Shown: piece by piece, positions 48,619 to 59,438 of the stretch
Position numbering within the stretch: the first letter of the stretch is position 1
Layout of the letters: each line of letters begins with the position of its first letter
Assembly: GCA_963580455.1 (NCBI GenBank)
Contig: OY756957.1
Location: 22,671,001-22,735,000, forward strand
Origin: Euonymus europaeus
Lineage: Eukaryota; Streptophyta; Magnoliopsida; Celastrales; Celastraceae
Direction: 5' to 3'
Length of the DNA: 64,000 nucleotides
Made by a program: the position numbers and the translations under genes
The notes under the pieces: generated by a model
Seen by the model: only the letters and a program-made list of their open reading frames with translations
Database searches by the model: none
What the model was told of the DNA's origin: nothing

Positions 48619-48893
48619 GATTTGTTTTGGTTTTATTTGACGACATACTCATATATAGTTCCAATATGCAAGAGCATCTACCACACTTGAAATTGGTGTT
48701 ACAAAAACTGCAAGACAATCAGCTTTTTGCTAAATTGAGTAAATGTTGCTTTGGAGTTAATGAGGTGGCGTATTTAGGTCATGTAATAGGAGAGGGTGGA
48801 GTTAAGACTGATGAAAGGAAGATTGAAGTCGTAAAGGAGTGGCCATAACCAAGAACTGTCAAGGCTTTAAGGGGTTTCCTTGGCTTGACTTGT
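48619..48893 (+). repeat. Direct repeat, copy 1 (RT region), left of insertion
   Basis: About 270 bp starting GATTTGTTTTGGTTTTATTT and ending CTTGACTTGTTA. It is repeated almost identically at 50658-50931, with only about six differences seen by eye. It covers the RT catalytic box and the following segment. Confidence 0.95.
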
Positions 48894-50657
48894 TAGGCAA
48901 AATTGTAACAAGGTCTAGTTTATAGGACTTATTAAGCATGAGGTCATCTATAAAATCTTATTTGTAATTAAGTCTAGTTTTAGGTTTTTTGTAATTAATT
49001 GATTTTTTTATCTAATTACATTTTTGCCATTGATTTTTTTTTTAAAAAAAAGGAAACCTTCGTAAATTTATATCTTCATAATTTCAGCATCATTTTTCTT
49101 GCAATTTTGTAACTCCAGTCTTGAAGTTAATATTGCTTCAATCAAATGCTAGAACAATGTTTTTTTCCGGACTTATTTGTGTTGTTTGGTCAATGGCAGT
49201 TGCTTGATGTCCTTGATTATTGTATGTAAGTTGCAGCGATATTGATCGTGCACTTTTTCCTTTTTGTTTTTTATCCTTCATACAAGTAAAAAAAACGTAT
49301 ATATGTTAGTGACTTGTTTTAAATAGTGACTTTTAGTTAAAAAAACAAATATATATGTTAGTGACATTGTAAGAATGAGCATGCACTGACAATGTCACAA
49401 CATAGACAGTGACATTGACATTGACATATATGTTAGTGACATTGAATAAATGACATGTTTTAAATACAGAAATACAGAATAGATTCAGTGACCTGTTTTG
49501 ACTACAGAATATATTTAGAAATACATAATATATTCAAAATACATAATAAATTCAGTGACTTGTTTTACATAGTGAGTTTTAGTTAAAAAATGTATATATG
49601 TTAGTGACATTAATTTGTAAGAATGAGCATGCACTGACAATGTCACAACATAGACAATGACATTGACATATATGTTAGTGAGATTGAATAAATGAGAAGA
49701 ACCAGATAATAGGATTGAGTGACATAAGTAAATAAATCTTAATTCACTGAAATATGTCATTAACAAACTCATATAAAACAGTCATCGTTGTAGCATATGT
49801 ATACTCATTACATTCAATGTTAGACAAAGATCCGTAATGACGGTCATTCATACCCTTTTTTAAACAATAAACAACTTAAATCTCAATAAATCAATTTCAA
49901 AAAATAGTGACATTCAAAATTTTTTGAATATACATGGGACAGAATAAAATAACAGAGACATAGAAGAAATTATATCAGTTTACATTGCTATTTCATATCA
50001 AATTAGGGTTCCAAAATGCAATTAAATCCCCAATGTAGATTGTAACTTGAAAATTTCTCAAAATAGTGTTATCTCATATAATTATGTAGATCTTAATAGT
50101 AAAACAAGGAAAAATAGTGACATTTAAACACATTTTGGAAGTGATTTGAAGGCTTGAAACGAAAATAGACATACCTAAATTGAAGATTCGTGAGTCTTTG
50201 AAGATGTAGTATGAAAGTCACTGGAATGAGTAACGAGAGAAGAAGGGTGAACAATCTGTAAATGTAACTGAAACGAATAAGAAAATGAAGAAACTATGCG
50301 ATTTCAAAATAAGATTCGCCAAAACAAGACGAAATCTCACCTTTGTTCTTCTAATGGCTGGAGATTTTGAGTAGTTGTGAAATCTCACATTCGTTCTTTA
50401 ATGTCACTGAATCGAATAATTAAAGAGACGAAAAATGAAGAATCTAGGATTGTAATTTTAGGAAAGAAGGAGATGAAGAAATCTTTTTGATTCTGAAGTC
50501 GGAGTTGGCAAAATTGTTTGAAATCAGTGATTCGTTCTTCTTCGTTCAAGTAGTGACGTTAGAATGAAGATTTTTGGACTGGAATCAAAAGAAGTTTTTT
50601 TGGTGGACCTAGAGCCCAATAAGTCCTAATATTTGGACCGGCCTGCTATTGACCCGA
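48894..50657. mobile_element. 1.76-kb insertion with imperfect terminal inverted repeats
   Basis: The insert interrupts the chromovirus RT. Near its left end it reads GGTCTAGTTTATAGGACTTA (from about 48913); near its right end the reverse complement reads GGTCCAAATATTAGGACTTA. The similarity continues for about 35 bp, so it looks like a non-autonomous TIR transposon. The interior has no gene; a block with 'gtatatatgttagtgacat' and 'gaatgagcatgcactgacaatgtcacaacataga' occurs twice (about 49297-49440 and 49550-49700). Confidence 0.55.
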
Positions 50658-50931
50658 TTTATTTTGGTTTTATTTGACGACATACTCATATATAGTTCCA
50701 ATATGCAAGAGCATCTACCACACTAGGAATTGGTGTTACAAAAACTGCAAGACAATTAGCTTTTTGCTAAATTGAGTAAATGTTGCTTTGGAGTTAATGA
50801 GGTGGCGTATTTAGGTCATGTAATAGGAGAGGGTGGAGTTAAGACTGATGAAAGGAAGATTGAAGTCATAAAGGAGTGGCCATAACCAAAAACTGTCAAG
50901 GCTTTAAGGGGTTTCCTTGGCTTGACTTGTT
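50658..50931 (+). repeat. Direct repeat, copy 2 (RT region), right of insertion
   Basis: Second copy of 48619-48893. After it the original pol sequence resumes (YYRRFIKGYGG), so this copy is joined to the downstream part and copy 1 to the upstream part. Confidence 0.95.
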
Positions 50932-52962
50932 ACTATAGGAGATTTATTAAAGGGTATGGAGGAATTGCAGCTCCATTCACCAATCTATTAAATAAAGATA
51001 ACTTCAAATGGAATGAGCAAGCTGCTACATCTTTCCAAGAATTGAAAAAAGCAATGTCCAATCCTCCTATTCTAGCTTTATCAAATTTTTCTATTTTATT
51101 TTTTGATTGAATGTGATGGAGCTGGAGGAGGCATAGGAGCTATACTCATGTAGAAGGGACATCCTGTGGCTTATTTTAGTTCATCTTTGAAGGGAAGGTT
51201 GCTTCTTGTGTCTACATATGAGAAGGAGCTTTTTTCTTTGGTGTTTGCCATTCAAAAGTGAAGGTTATATCTACTTGATAGTACTTTTGTAATCAGGACT
51301 GACCATTGCATTCTCAAGTATCTTTTCGAGCAGAGAGTGGGAACTTTAATACAACAGAAATGGCTCATCAAATTATTGGGGTTTGAGTTTACGATGGAGT
51401 ATAAAAAAGGAGTGGAGAAAGTAGTAGCAGATGCTTTATCCAGATGATTAGAGGTTCCTACCAATCAAGAGTTCTTACAGGTTCCTGAGGAAGATAAAGA
51501 GCTAAAAATTTTATCTATTCCCTCTATTGATATTACTACTCTAATTGTTCAGTCTTATGTTGGAGATGAAGTGGTTGAAAAAGTGATTTAGGAATGTCAA
51601 AACAACCAACATGGCACTAGGAAGTAAGAGTTAAAGAATGGCCTATTATTTTATAAGGGTAGGGTGGTGATTGGAGCCTGTGAGGAGTTAAGGAAGAAAA
51701 TATTAGAGATGGTACACAGTGCTCCTACTGCTGGACACAGACGCTAGGAGAAAACTTTACACAAGGCTCATAAAGATTTCTTTTGGTATGGAATGAAGAA
51801 ATCTGTCAAGAACTTTGTGAAAGAATGCACCATTTTTCAAACAACAAAGCACAGGAACCAACTACCTTATGTTTTGTTACAACCTTTGCCAATACCTAAG
51901 AAGATATGGACTGACGTGAGTATGGATTTCATAGAAGGTTTACCCCCATTCACACGGAAGGAGTGTGATCTATGTGGTTGTGGACAGACCTTCAAAACTT
52001 GCACATTTTATGGGAACCCAACACCCTTACACAGCTGAATCCATAGCTCAATTGTACATGGACCATGTTTTCAAACTCCATCAAATGCCTGAAAGGTTAT
52101 TATCTTACAGAGATCTCATATTTACAAGCAAGTTTTGAAAAGAACTCTGGAGATTGCAAAGGGTGAAGGTGAATTTAACAACCGCCTACCATCCTGAAGG
52201 TGATGGGCAGACTGAAGCCATGAATAAGGTATTGGAGCAATACCTCAGATGTTTTTGTGGAGATCAGTCAAAACAGTGGCTTAAATGGCTTTTTCTGGAT
52301 GAGTTTTGTTATAACACCTCTCAACATTACAGTACCAAGGTTTCTGCTTTTGAGGTGGGCATTCCTCCTCCACAAATTTGCAATTATATATTTGGAACTG
52401 CTAGCACTGACAGTGTTGATTCATATCTCATAAGTAGGCAAGAAATAATGGGACTGGTACAGGAAAATTTGAGGGAAAGTCAACAAGGAATGAAGAAAGC
52501 AGCAGACTCAAGGAGAATGGACAAAGGATTTTATGTGGGTGATTAAATGTATTTAAGGTTGCAGCCCTACAGACAATTATTTGTAGCTTAGAGAAGGAAT
52601 ATGGAACTAGCTCCTCGATTTTATGGACCGTTTGAAATCATTAAGAGGGTGAGACAAATAGCTTATGAACTTCAGAGTCATTAATTCATCCTACTTTCCA
52701 TATTTCTCAGTTAAAGAAACACATAGGCAGTGCATCAGCTTTGTCCACCTGTTTGCCCAAAACTAATGCAGAAGGCCAATTTATAGCTTCACCTGTCAAT
52801 GTGCTCGACAAAAGGTTGGTCAAGAAGGGCAATTATCCTGCTGTGGAATTGTTGTTTCAGTGGAAAGGGCAATCTAGTGAGAGTGCTACTTGGGTTCCTT
52901 ATACACAGATTGTTGATCAATACCCTAATCTTGTGGGCAAGATCTTTTGATGGGGGAGGTAT

Positions 52963-53390
52963 TGTAACAGCCCTGAAATGTGTTAGGCTGATATTAGCAT
53001 TTTCATGGTTCTTACTTATGTGTATTAATTGCATTTAGGGTTAATCTCTAGTTTAAGTTCAACGACATCGTTTTGGACTACCAGGTTTAAGCAAGTGATA
53101 GTTTGCCACGTGGTGTAGTTTCATGCATTGATTCAAAATACTGTTGATGTTGGTTTGTGGTTATTTGGTTGAAGCTAGTGAGTGGGAGGGGCATCCAGAA
53201 AATCAGAAGTGAATCTTTAGTCTCTTTCTTCAACTTCTGCTTTGCAGATTTCTTAGGAGAAATCCATCTCGAAACGGATCTCACTCTATCTTTTGTTTGT
53301 CATTCGAGTGAAACGTGTATTTCCTTCAATCTACTATTATCAAATTTGTACTATTCGCAATTCTAATTTTTGTTTATTTGAGATTTGTTA
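52963..53390 (+). repeat. 3' LTR of the chromovirus, 3'-truncated
   Basis: It starts TGTAACAGCCCTGAAATG, preceded by a polypurine tract. It matches the 5' LTR up to 'gagatttgtt' and then lacks the last 30 or so bases (the 'gatagcatagctctcg...ataaca' segment). Confidence 0.85.
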
Positions 53391-53664
53391 CTCGCTCAAT
53401 TTGGTAACTATTTTTCCCAAAAGCCTAACCTTTTGCTCTACTGGTAATCTACAAGATCAGTGGCTACTGATTTATTTTTGGAGTTTTGTGAAAGCCAAGA
53501 AGATAGGAGGAGAGAGAAAGATGAAAAAGTGGGGTAAAAATTGACAAAATAGTAATTATGGCATATTGAGTTGTCCACCTTATGACTCTGATGAAAGCAA
53601 CGTTTCAGATTTAAAAAAATTCATCACCATTCCAGCTATCACCATTCCAACTCCTCCATCCCTC

Positions 53665-53817
53665 TCAGGCTATGCTTGGATTGAGGAGGGGAGATTTAAC
53701 TAGAATTAAGTGGGGAGAATAGTCAAGTGAGGAGGGAGTTAAATGAGGGCAAAATCTTCCCCCTCGCTTCACACCCTCCACTTAACTCCCTTCCCTCTCA
53801 ATCCAAGCACAGCCTGA
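53665..53817. mobile_element. 153-bp MITE-like inverted repeat
   Basis: The left arm TCAGGCTATGCTTGGATTGA and the inverted right arm TCAGGCTGTGCTTGGATTGA match at 19 of 20 bases and continue into G-rich sequence. No clear target duplication was seen. No coding capacity. Confidence 0.7.
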
Positions 53818-54170
53818 GTGAAGAGAGTTGATGGAAATGAATGGGTGAGTGGTTGGAGTTGATGATGACGGATGAGGTGAGTGGTTGGTCTAGAAAAATA
53901 TGGGAGGGTAATGTGTAAGAACATATATCAAGGTTTAAAACTTTTTTTAGTACCTGAAAATTCGGATGAAAATTGGATACTACAATAATCCGCCATGGTT
54001 TGATGATAATTCAATAAATACCCTTATTGGTCCCGCCACTAAGTATAAGATTTCTTTAAGGATTGGATAGAAAAAAAATAGTTGTTTACTACTGGAAGAC
54101 AAATACATTTTTTTAAGTTTGTGTATCATTACTTTTAGATAGGGAACTCAAGCCTTATCTTTGCTGGAAG

Positions 54171-54515
54171 GTGAGGTTGCTGTAAATGTAGACGCTGCAC
54201 GAGCAGTGGAGGGGAACCATAGTGCTGCGGGCTGGATTGTAAGAAATGAAGGAGTTTAGCTTCTTCTTGCTGGAGTTTTCCCTCTTGGTCATACTAGATC
54301 GGTGGAGTTAGTGGAGATATATGTAATTAAGGAAGGTATCCAGTTAGTTAAGTTTGCCCATGCTCGAGTAGTTTTTATTATTAGTGACTCTCTTGGTGCC
54401 TTTCAAAAGATTCTTGCTCCAGAGAAGTATAGGAATGAAGAAGGTCATGTTCTTGGAGACATTCGGGACGAGATGGGTTCATTAGAATCTCTATCTGAAG
54501 TTTCCGAAGAAGATC
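54171..54515 (+). pseudogene. LINE-type RNase H (RVT_3) remnant
   Basis: The plus strand reads GEVAVNVDAARAVEGNHSAA, then GWIVRNEGV and an in-frame stop, then IYVIKEGIQLVKFAHARVVF and ISDSLGAFQKIL. This is the order of the RNase H-like domain found at the end of plant non-LTR retrotransposons (VNVDGA...GWVIRN...E...EGL.LA...ESDS). No RT or endonuclease part is nearby. Confidence 0.75.
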
Positions 54516-54525
54516 ATCATAAACC

Positions 54526-54560
54526 GTGTGTGTGTGTGTTTTTGTGTGGGTGTGTGCACA
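54526..54560. repeat. (GT)n-rich microsatellite
   Basis: An imperfect GT run with T and G interruptions lies just after the RNase H remnant. Confidence 0.9.
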
Positions 54561-56383
54561 TATATGCATAAAACAACTGACAAATGCTCTCAGAAACTTT
54601 AACAGAAATGTAAGCAAATTAGAAATAACAGCTTATCAAAATTTCATTCAACGCTATTTGGGAAAATCAAGCGATAGCAACAAAAGTAAATTAAATAATG
54701 TCTGCCTTCACTGCCGCATAATTACTTTTTACAGCAAAGGCAATTAGTATCGATGCTGCAAAGTTTACTACGTGCTATATTATTCATTTCCTTCAAACAG
54801 TCGAGGTCATTGGCTTTGATAACTATGATAGCATGTAAAGTAATTGACTGCAAGATGATAGAACTAGAAGCTAGTAAACTGAAACCAACTACAGGTACAT
54901 TATCATTCAATGTATTTCCATACAAACACTGCCAAGGAAAGATTCATGGATGATGGAGAAAAATAAATAAGCCTGTCTTCTAATTTTTCTCGAGCGTGAG
55001 TAGAGAACGCCATTAAAAACTTACCTATCATTGCTAAATAAAGGATCAAATAACACATATTAGAGAACAAGTATTTCTACCGTGTGATATATCAAGAGCT
55101 CAAAGGTGCCCACACAACGATTAATAGACTACAGTCAACACTCAGGCTCAGCACTATAACTTGCTTCACCGAGTCATTAAAGCATATCTAAGAAGGAAAA
55201 AAAAATTATATTGTGTGCATCTAGCAGATTTGAAACAAAAGATAAGCACATGTAAATCAATCTCAGGCATTGCACAACACACCCACACGAGGCTCGCATA
55301 TGAGTATATAGATCTACATACAGCGTCCCTAGAACTGAACCTGCTGTCTATATATGTTGCCAGAACATTCCAATCATCAGCAGTGTACCAGTATTTACGG
55401 ATATATCTTTGAAGATTCTCGAATTGTAAAGAGTGCAGCATTCCATAATAGGAATCCGAAGGGATCTCTGATCAAGGTCGTATATGTATATTGTTGAAAC
55501 TGAGTGCTAACCTGCATAGAAGGTCAGAGGTTTAACCAAAAGTTCAATGTTCTAGCTAGAAAGATACGATAAATACCCGTTTCACAAGGTAATGAAAAAT
55601 GAGCAATGCAAAGAGCATGGTAAGAAGTGGATTTATGATGCGCCTCATTTTGTAAGAATCCACTTGTTAAAAAAGAAGATACCTTCTTGTCCTGGCGTAT
55701 CCTCTTTCAGAGATGCAGCAACCTCATTAGCTTTGTATCGGAAATAATGAAGCAAAACTTTTAAGTTTTAACGAGTTGATCAGTGGGTCTAATGCATTAT
55801 TTGGGAAAGGGAAAAAACAGAGACAAGCCAATTTGTATGTTAGGAGTTACTACAATTATAAGATAGAGAGTGTACCTTGAAATTGGACAAAGCATGGTAT
55901 GTGGTTTAAGAGCCTTCTGGTGGGTGGGGGGGTCGTAGGGGGGTGCGGAAACCATTGAAAACACAGAAAATAGCTTGAAATCAAAATTGATACCAGAAAA
56001 GTATCAATGATGATCGGTTGGCTTAATAAAAATTGAGGCTTGGGCATCAAACTCCTGCAATCACAATGGTCATCGCCAAGATAAATTTACCGTTACAGAT
56101 CCGCCCTGTCTGTCCATGCGCATTGACAAATGCAACATGTTTGAATTGGCCTATATGTCCCATAAGAATCTGATAAACACAATCAATGAGGGAGCTCATC
56201 TAAAGAAGAATCAAAGAAATATGGTAAGCAATAAAATCAAACTGAGGATAGTAAATAAAATCACTGAGGATAAAAAATGTGAGTTCTATAATTATGACTA
56301 CTAAAAGGAAAAGATTCATGAATGTAATGGCATCTCATTCAGAGATCATTTTCTATATAGTTCCACTGAAATGTTTACAGAAA
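54561..56383. other. Spacer without a supported feature
   Basis: Many short frames lie on both strands, none with a domain I recognise. A G-rich run occurs at about 55921-55946. The last part probably includes the 3' UTR of the minus-strand TNP gene. Confidence 0.4.
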
Positions 56384-56389
56384 TTTATT
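56384..56389 (-). terminator. Poly(A) signal of the TNP gene
   Basis: AATAAA on the minus strand lies 50 nt after the stop codon of the 999-aa gene. Confidence 0.5.
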
Positions 56390-56438
56390 TAGAACTTTGT
56401 ATGATTCTAATTTAATTTTCTGACAATGAATATAGAAC

Positions 56439-59438
56439 CTATGGTGAAGTGTGGGTTTGAACATTTGCAAGAAGCCGAGTGAGTTTGCCAAGAGTTTCAC
56501 GAGCTGCAATGGTGTCTGCATGATTCTCACCACAAATTGAAGTCCTAATGAAAATGGCCTTCCTAATTAGATCATCCCCTATGTCAAATTGTCCTCCTCT
56601 TAACATTAGCTTAGCCCTAGTTTCTAGCACTGTGGCCCTAGATAGTGCCAGCTCCTGCCAAAGGCATGGATTCAGTTCGGCATTGGTCTGGATAGGCCTC
56701 CAACAAAGTGACTTATCCAACCACTTCTCAACTGGGGCAACAAATGCTTCGTCTGCGGCTTCCAAGGCGTTGGTGCATAGACGCAGGAGGTCCAAAGCAG
56801 CCTTACACCGAGAGAATGTAATAAATGTTCGGATTGCAAGAGGTAAAACTACTTCTTTGACAAGGTATAACAACTCCAACACCTTCAGCTCAACACCTTT
56901 GGGGTCGTTACCAAACCCAAATATTAAGAAACATGCTGCCCATATATGTTCAGAATGGTGGAATATAGACCCATGACTGATAACTGTTTGAACCATGGCA
57001 GTAGCAGTTCCAGAAACTCCTCTCTTTCGAGCATAGAGCTTGATGAGCTCATTGAAATAGATGTAACCTGGCCTTGTGCTACTTCTTGCAATATTGAATC
57101 GCATTAACATGGAAGATGCTTCTACTTCTGATCTCTTGGTGTGTGACGAACTCAGACCACAGCTTAAAGAACGTATCAATTTTCTCCATAACCATGTCCC
57201 TTTATGCTTCTCAGGAATTCTGTGAGCAGCTAGGGCCAATAAGGAAACTGGAATTGCAGCTGGCGCAAACCATCCACTGGCTTGGACCATCCCAGTCGCC
57301 AAGCTCCTGGGACCATCCGCATGATCAAATATGGAGAAACATACCTCAAAGAGTTGAAATAGGAAAGTGCTACGCGTCAGTGAATGAACTTCTCTACCAC
57401 TCCATGACAAGTCCCTCATGGGCATTCTGTTAATGGTATCCAAGAGCCTGCTTGGGCTGATAGGGAGCTCAGATAAAATTGCTCCCACAATGGCAAGGCC
57501 CAAAGTCAGCCTTCCCATTTTCTCCTCAATGGCCCTCAAGGCATCAATTTCCGTTATTGAGTAGTCTTTGGTGTTTCTCTGCATTAAAGTCATTGCCTCT
57601 ACCCCAGACAAATACGATAGCTTAAAAGTTTCCAAATTCATCACACGAGGAAGGCACGTGGATACTATAATGTGGGTTTCTCCACCAAAACGAGGAAGAA
57701 GATCCATCACAAGTTTGTGATCCCACCAATCCTTTTCACTTTCCAAGTTATCAATCACAATCAAAAATGGTAAGTTTCTCATGAGCTCCTTGCGAACTCT
57801 AAAAATGGCTGCCTCTTCCTGGTCTTCAAAGCTTTTGATCCGGTTTCTCTCTGAGCAGTTTTCAACCCCAACATCAACTTCTAAAAATGTCCACAGGTTC
57901 AGGTAATTCTGATGAATATACCTGCTTTCCCCTCCTATCCACAGAACCATCTTATACCTCTGATGAAATTTGTAAGCAAATTCCAGTAGAAGCTCTGTCT
58001 TGCCAATTCCAGAATCGCCCGAAACACAAGCAATGCCTTTCCCATACAAAATCTTCATTGACCTTTTCCTCCGTGCATACCGTCCACTGTTTTTTGGTCT
58101 TACTTGGTGCTGCTTTGGAGAATATTCATTGCTTCGCATCTCAATCTCTTTTTCCGACTCTTTCCATATGACTGCTTCTTTACCCTTTTTACTGCCCCCT
58201 TCCCATTGCCTATCCCTGCGTCTCTCTTCCATGGAGATGCTCTTACTCCAGCCAATTGTCAGGTTCTTTCTCCTTGGTTTAGCCTTGAGTTCAAAATAAT
58301 CTCTTTCAGAATCTCCACTTACATCGCCAAAAAGTATAAATTCTAGCTCTGACAATTCTTTCTTCCTGCCGATGAAGTTTTCATTCCTAGGGAATGGGAA
58401 CTCCTCTTTCTCCACCTTTTCTCTCCATTTTGTCAACCGCTCTACAGCACTTCTCCTTCCTAACTTCATTGCAAGCAATGTGACAGCCCTTAAGATATAA
58501 TCTCTCCAGTTACCATCCTGGGCATCCAGTTTCCACTCATCAATCCGAGAGAGGCTATTAACGGCTTCTTTCCACTCTTTCTCCGACCCTCCATACAACA
58601 GCCACAACTCACCCCCATGCTTTTCCCAAAGCTCTCCCCTCTTCTCAACAATATCCCTGGCAAGGCAATCACCTGGACTCAATCCAAAATATATCGGGAC
58701 CAAATTCTTTTTCCCCGAAAAGAATCGCAGTTCCTCAATGGTATAGGGGTTTTGGAAAGACTTATTTGTCAGGATTACCAGCCCAAATGAAGAAACATCC
58801 ATTGCTCTCTCAACAATTCCGTGTTTGCGAGAGTTCCTACATCGTGCTCTATCAGATACAAAGCAGCTCATGCCTTGGATCTCTAACTCGGCTCGCAGCC
58901 AATTGGTAAACCTCAGTAGAGAAGGTTTGCGACCATGCAAACCTATGAACACATCACAGCTCCTCAGTCTGTTAGCAGAAAGTGAAACAGAAGCAGAAAT
59001 ATAAGATATTTGATGATTCCTCCCATGCTGTCTATGCTTCTCTCCAAGTACAGAATATCCATTGCTATGAGCATGGCTGTAACTAGATACCATGTTGTTT
59101 CCAACCCGAGTTGAAGATGAGACATTATCAACCTTCTGGAAATCACTTGCAATAGAAGTGACAGGAATTGGAGACATGTCTGACCAGGTATATCTGACAT
59201 TGGCAAGAGATTCATGATCAGGAATTCCCAAGCTGGAACTAAGAGGATCACCACTCAATTGAATGCCGCCGCATGGGATGTCAGACTGTGTACATGAAGA
59301 TTGTTGACATGATTGTGATATTGGAGAGAAGAAAGGTGACTGATTTGCTGAAAAGAATGTCGAAGATGATGATGACATATTCCTTGTGGTCATTTCCGGC
59401 AATGACCCAAACCTGCTTCTATCTTCTTCAGCATCCAT
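56439..59438 (-). CDS. TIR-NB-ARC-like protein without LRRs (TNP/XTNX family)
   Basis: A single uninterrupted 999-codon exon. Residues 1-150 are a Ser-rich, probably disordered region. A TIR domain spans about 158-320 (SCDVFIGLHGRKPSLLRFTN); E235/E236 in YTIEELRF sit where TIR NADases have their catalytic Glu. The nucleotide-binding module has a P-loop GDSGIGKT (474-481), Walker-B-like FLIVIDNLES (558-567), a THIIVSTC segment (588-595) and a GLAIVGAIL segment (647-655) in place of GLPLA. No MHD motif or LRRs are present. The C-terminus (about 930-999) is TPR-like (AIFIRTSICGENHADTIAAR). The family is known as a conserved, low-copy class across land plants, resembling Arabidopsis AT4G23440 and AT5G56220; its substrate and role are poorly known. 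It is not a classic NLR receptor. The start is the first ATG, with a TAA codon close upstream. Confidence 0.95.
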   Translation of the reverse strand: MDAEEDRSRFGSLPEMTTRNMSSSSSTFFSANQSPFFSPISQSCQQSSCTQSDIPCGGIQLSGDPLSSSLGIPDHESLANVRYTWSDMSPIPVTSIASDFQKVDNVSSSTRVGNNMVSSYSHAHSNGYSVLGEKHRQHGRNHQISYISASVSLSANRLRSCDVFIGLHGRKPSLLRFTNWLRAELEIQGMSCFVSDRARCRNSRKHGIVERAMDVSSFGLVILTNKSFQNPYTIEELRFFSGKKNLVPIYFGLSPGDCLARDIVEKRGELWEKHGGELWLLYGGSEKEWKEAVNSLSRIDEWKLDAQDGNWRDYILRAVTLLAMKLGRRSAVERLTKWREKVEKEEFPFPRNENFIGRKKELSELEFILFGDVSGDSERDYFELKAKPRRKNLTIGWSKSISMEERRRDRQWEGGSKKGKEAVIWKESEKEIEMRSNEYSPKQHQVRPKNSGRYARRKRSMKILYGKGIACVSGDSGIGKTELLLEFAYKFHQRYKMVLWIGGESRYIHQNYLNLWTFLEVDVGVENCSERNRIKSFEDQEEAAIFRVRKELMRNLPFLIVIDNLESEKDWWDHKLVMDLLPRFGGETHIIVSTCLPRVMNLETFKLSYLSGVEAMTLMQRNTKDYSITEIDALRAIEEKMGRLTLGLAIVGAILSELPISPSRLLDTINRMPMRDLSWSGREVHSLTRSTFLFQLFEVCFSIFDHADGPRSLATGMVQASGWFAPAAIPVSLLALAAHRIPEKHKGTWLWRKLIRSLSCGLSSSHTKRSEVEASSMLMRFNIARSSTRPGYIYFNELIKLYARKRGVSGTATAMVQTVISHGSIFHHSEHIWAACFLIFGFGNDPKGVELKVLELLYLVKEVVLPLAIRTFITFSRCKAALDLLRLCTNALEAADEAFVAPVEKWLDKSLCWRPIQTNAELNPCLWQELALSRATVLETRAKLMLRGGQFDIGDDLIRKAIFIRTSICGENHADTIAARETLGKLTRLLANVQTHTSP

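Larger units (their letters stand above)
47935..52950 (+). pseudogene. Chromovirus pol: RT, RNase H, integrase and chromodomain remnants
   Basis: RT pieces: KPYRYPYCQKEEIEKIVQEL (48190-48250), [20 protein letters not shown] (48430-48490) and the catalytic box VLFDDILIYS (48630-48660). RNase H follows the insertion (RFIKGYGGIAAPFTNLLNK from 50940; RTDHCILKYLFEQR near 51300; VADALSR near 51430). Integrase pieces are at 51790-52060 and 52154-52546 (LTTAYHPEGDGQTEAMNKVL). The chromodomain near 52790-52950 (PVNVLDKRLVKKG and WVPYTQIVDQYPNLV) would have guided integration into chromatin. More than ten in-frame stops or shifts are visible. Confidence 0.9.
45986..53390 (+). mobile_element. Ty3/gypsy chromovirus, disrupted
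   Basis: Two LTRs in direct orientation (45986-46449 and 52963 to about 53390) bracket gag, protease, RT, RNase H, integrase and a C-terminal chromodomain in the usual Ty3/gypsy order. A primer site follows the 5' LTR and a polypurine tract (GATGGGGGAGGTA) precedes the 3' LTR. Many stops and frameshifts, plus an insertion in RT, make it inactive. No target duplication was found; the 3' LTR lacks its last 30 bp or so. Confidence 0.92.

Noticed and set aside
56548..56976. 142-codon plus-strand frame, and others at 57116-57433 and 57887-58346
   Set aside because: They are shadows of the 999-aa minus-strand TNP gene.
56439..59438. A classic TIR-NBS-LRR resistance gene
   Set aside because: No leucine-rich repeats, no MHD motif, atypical nucleotide-binding motifs and a TPR-like C-terminus; it fits the TNP/XTNX class instead.
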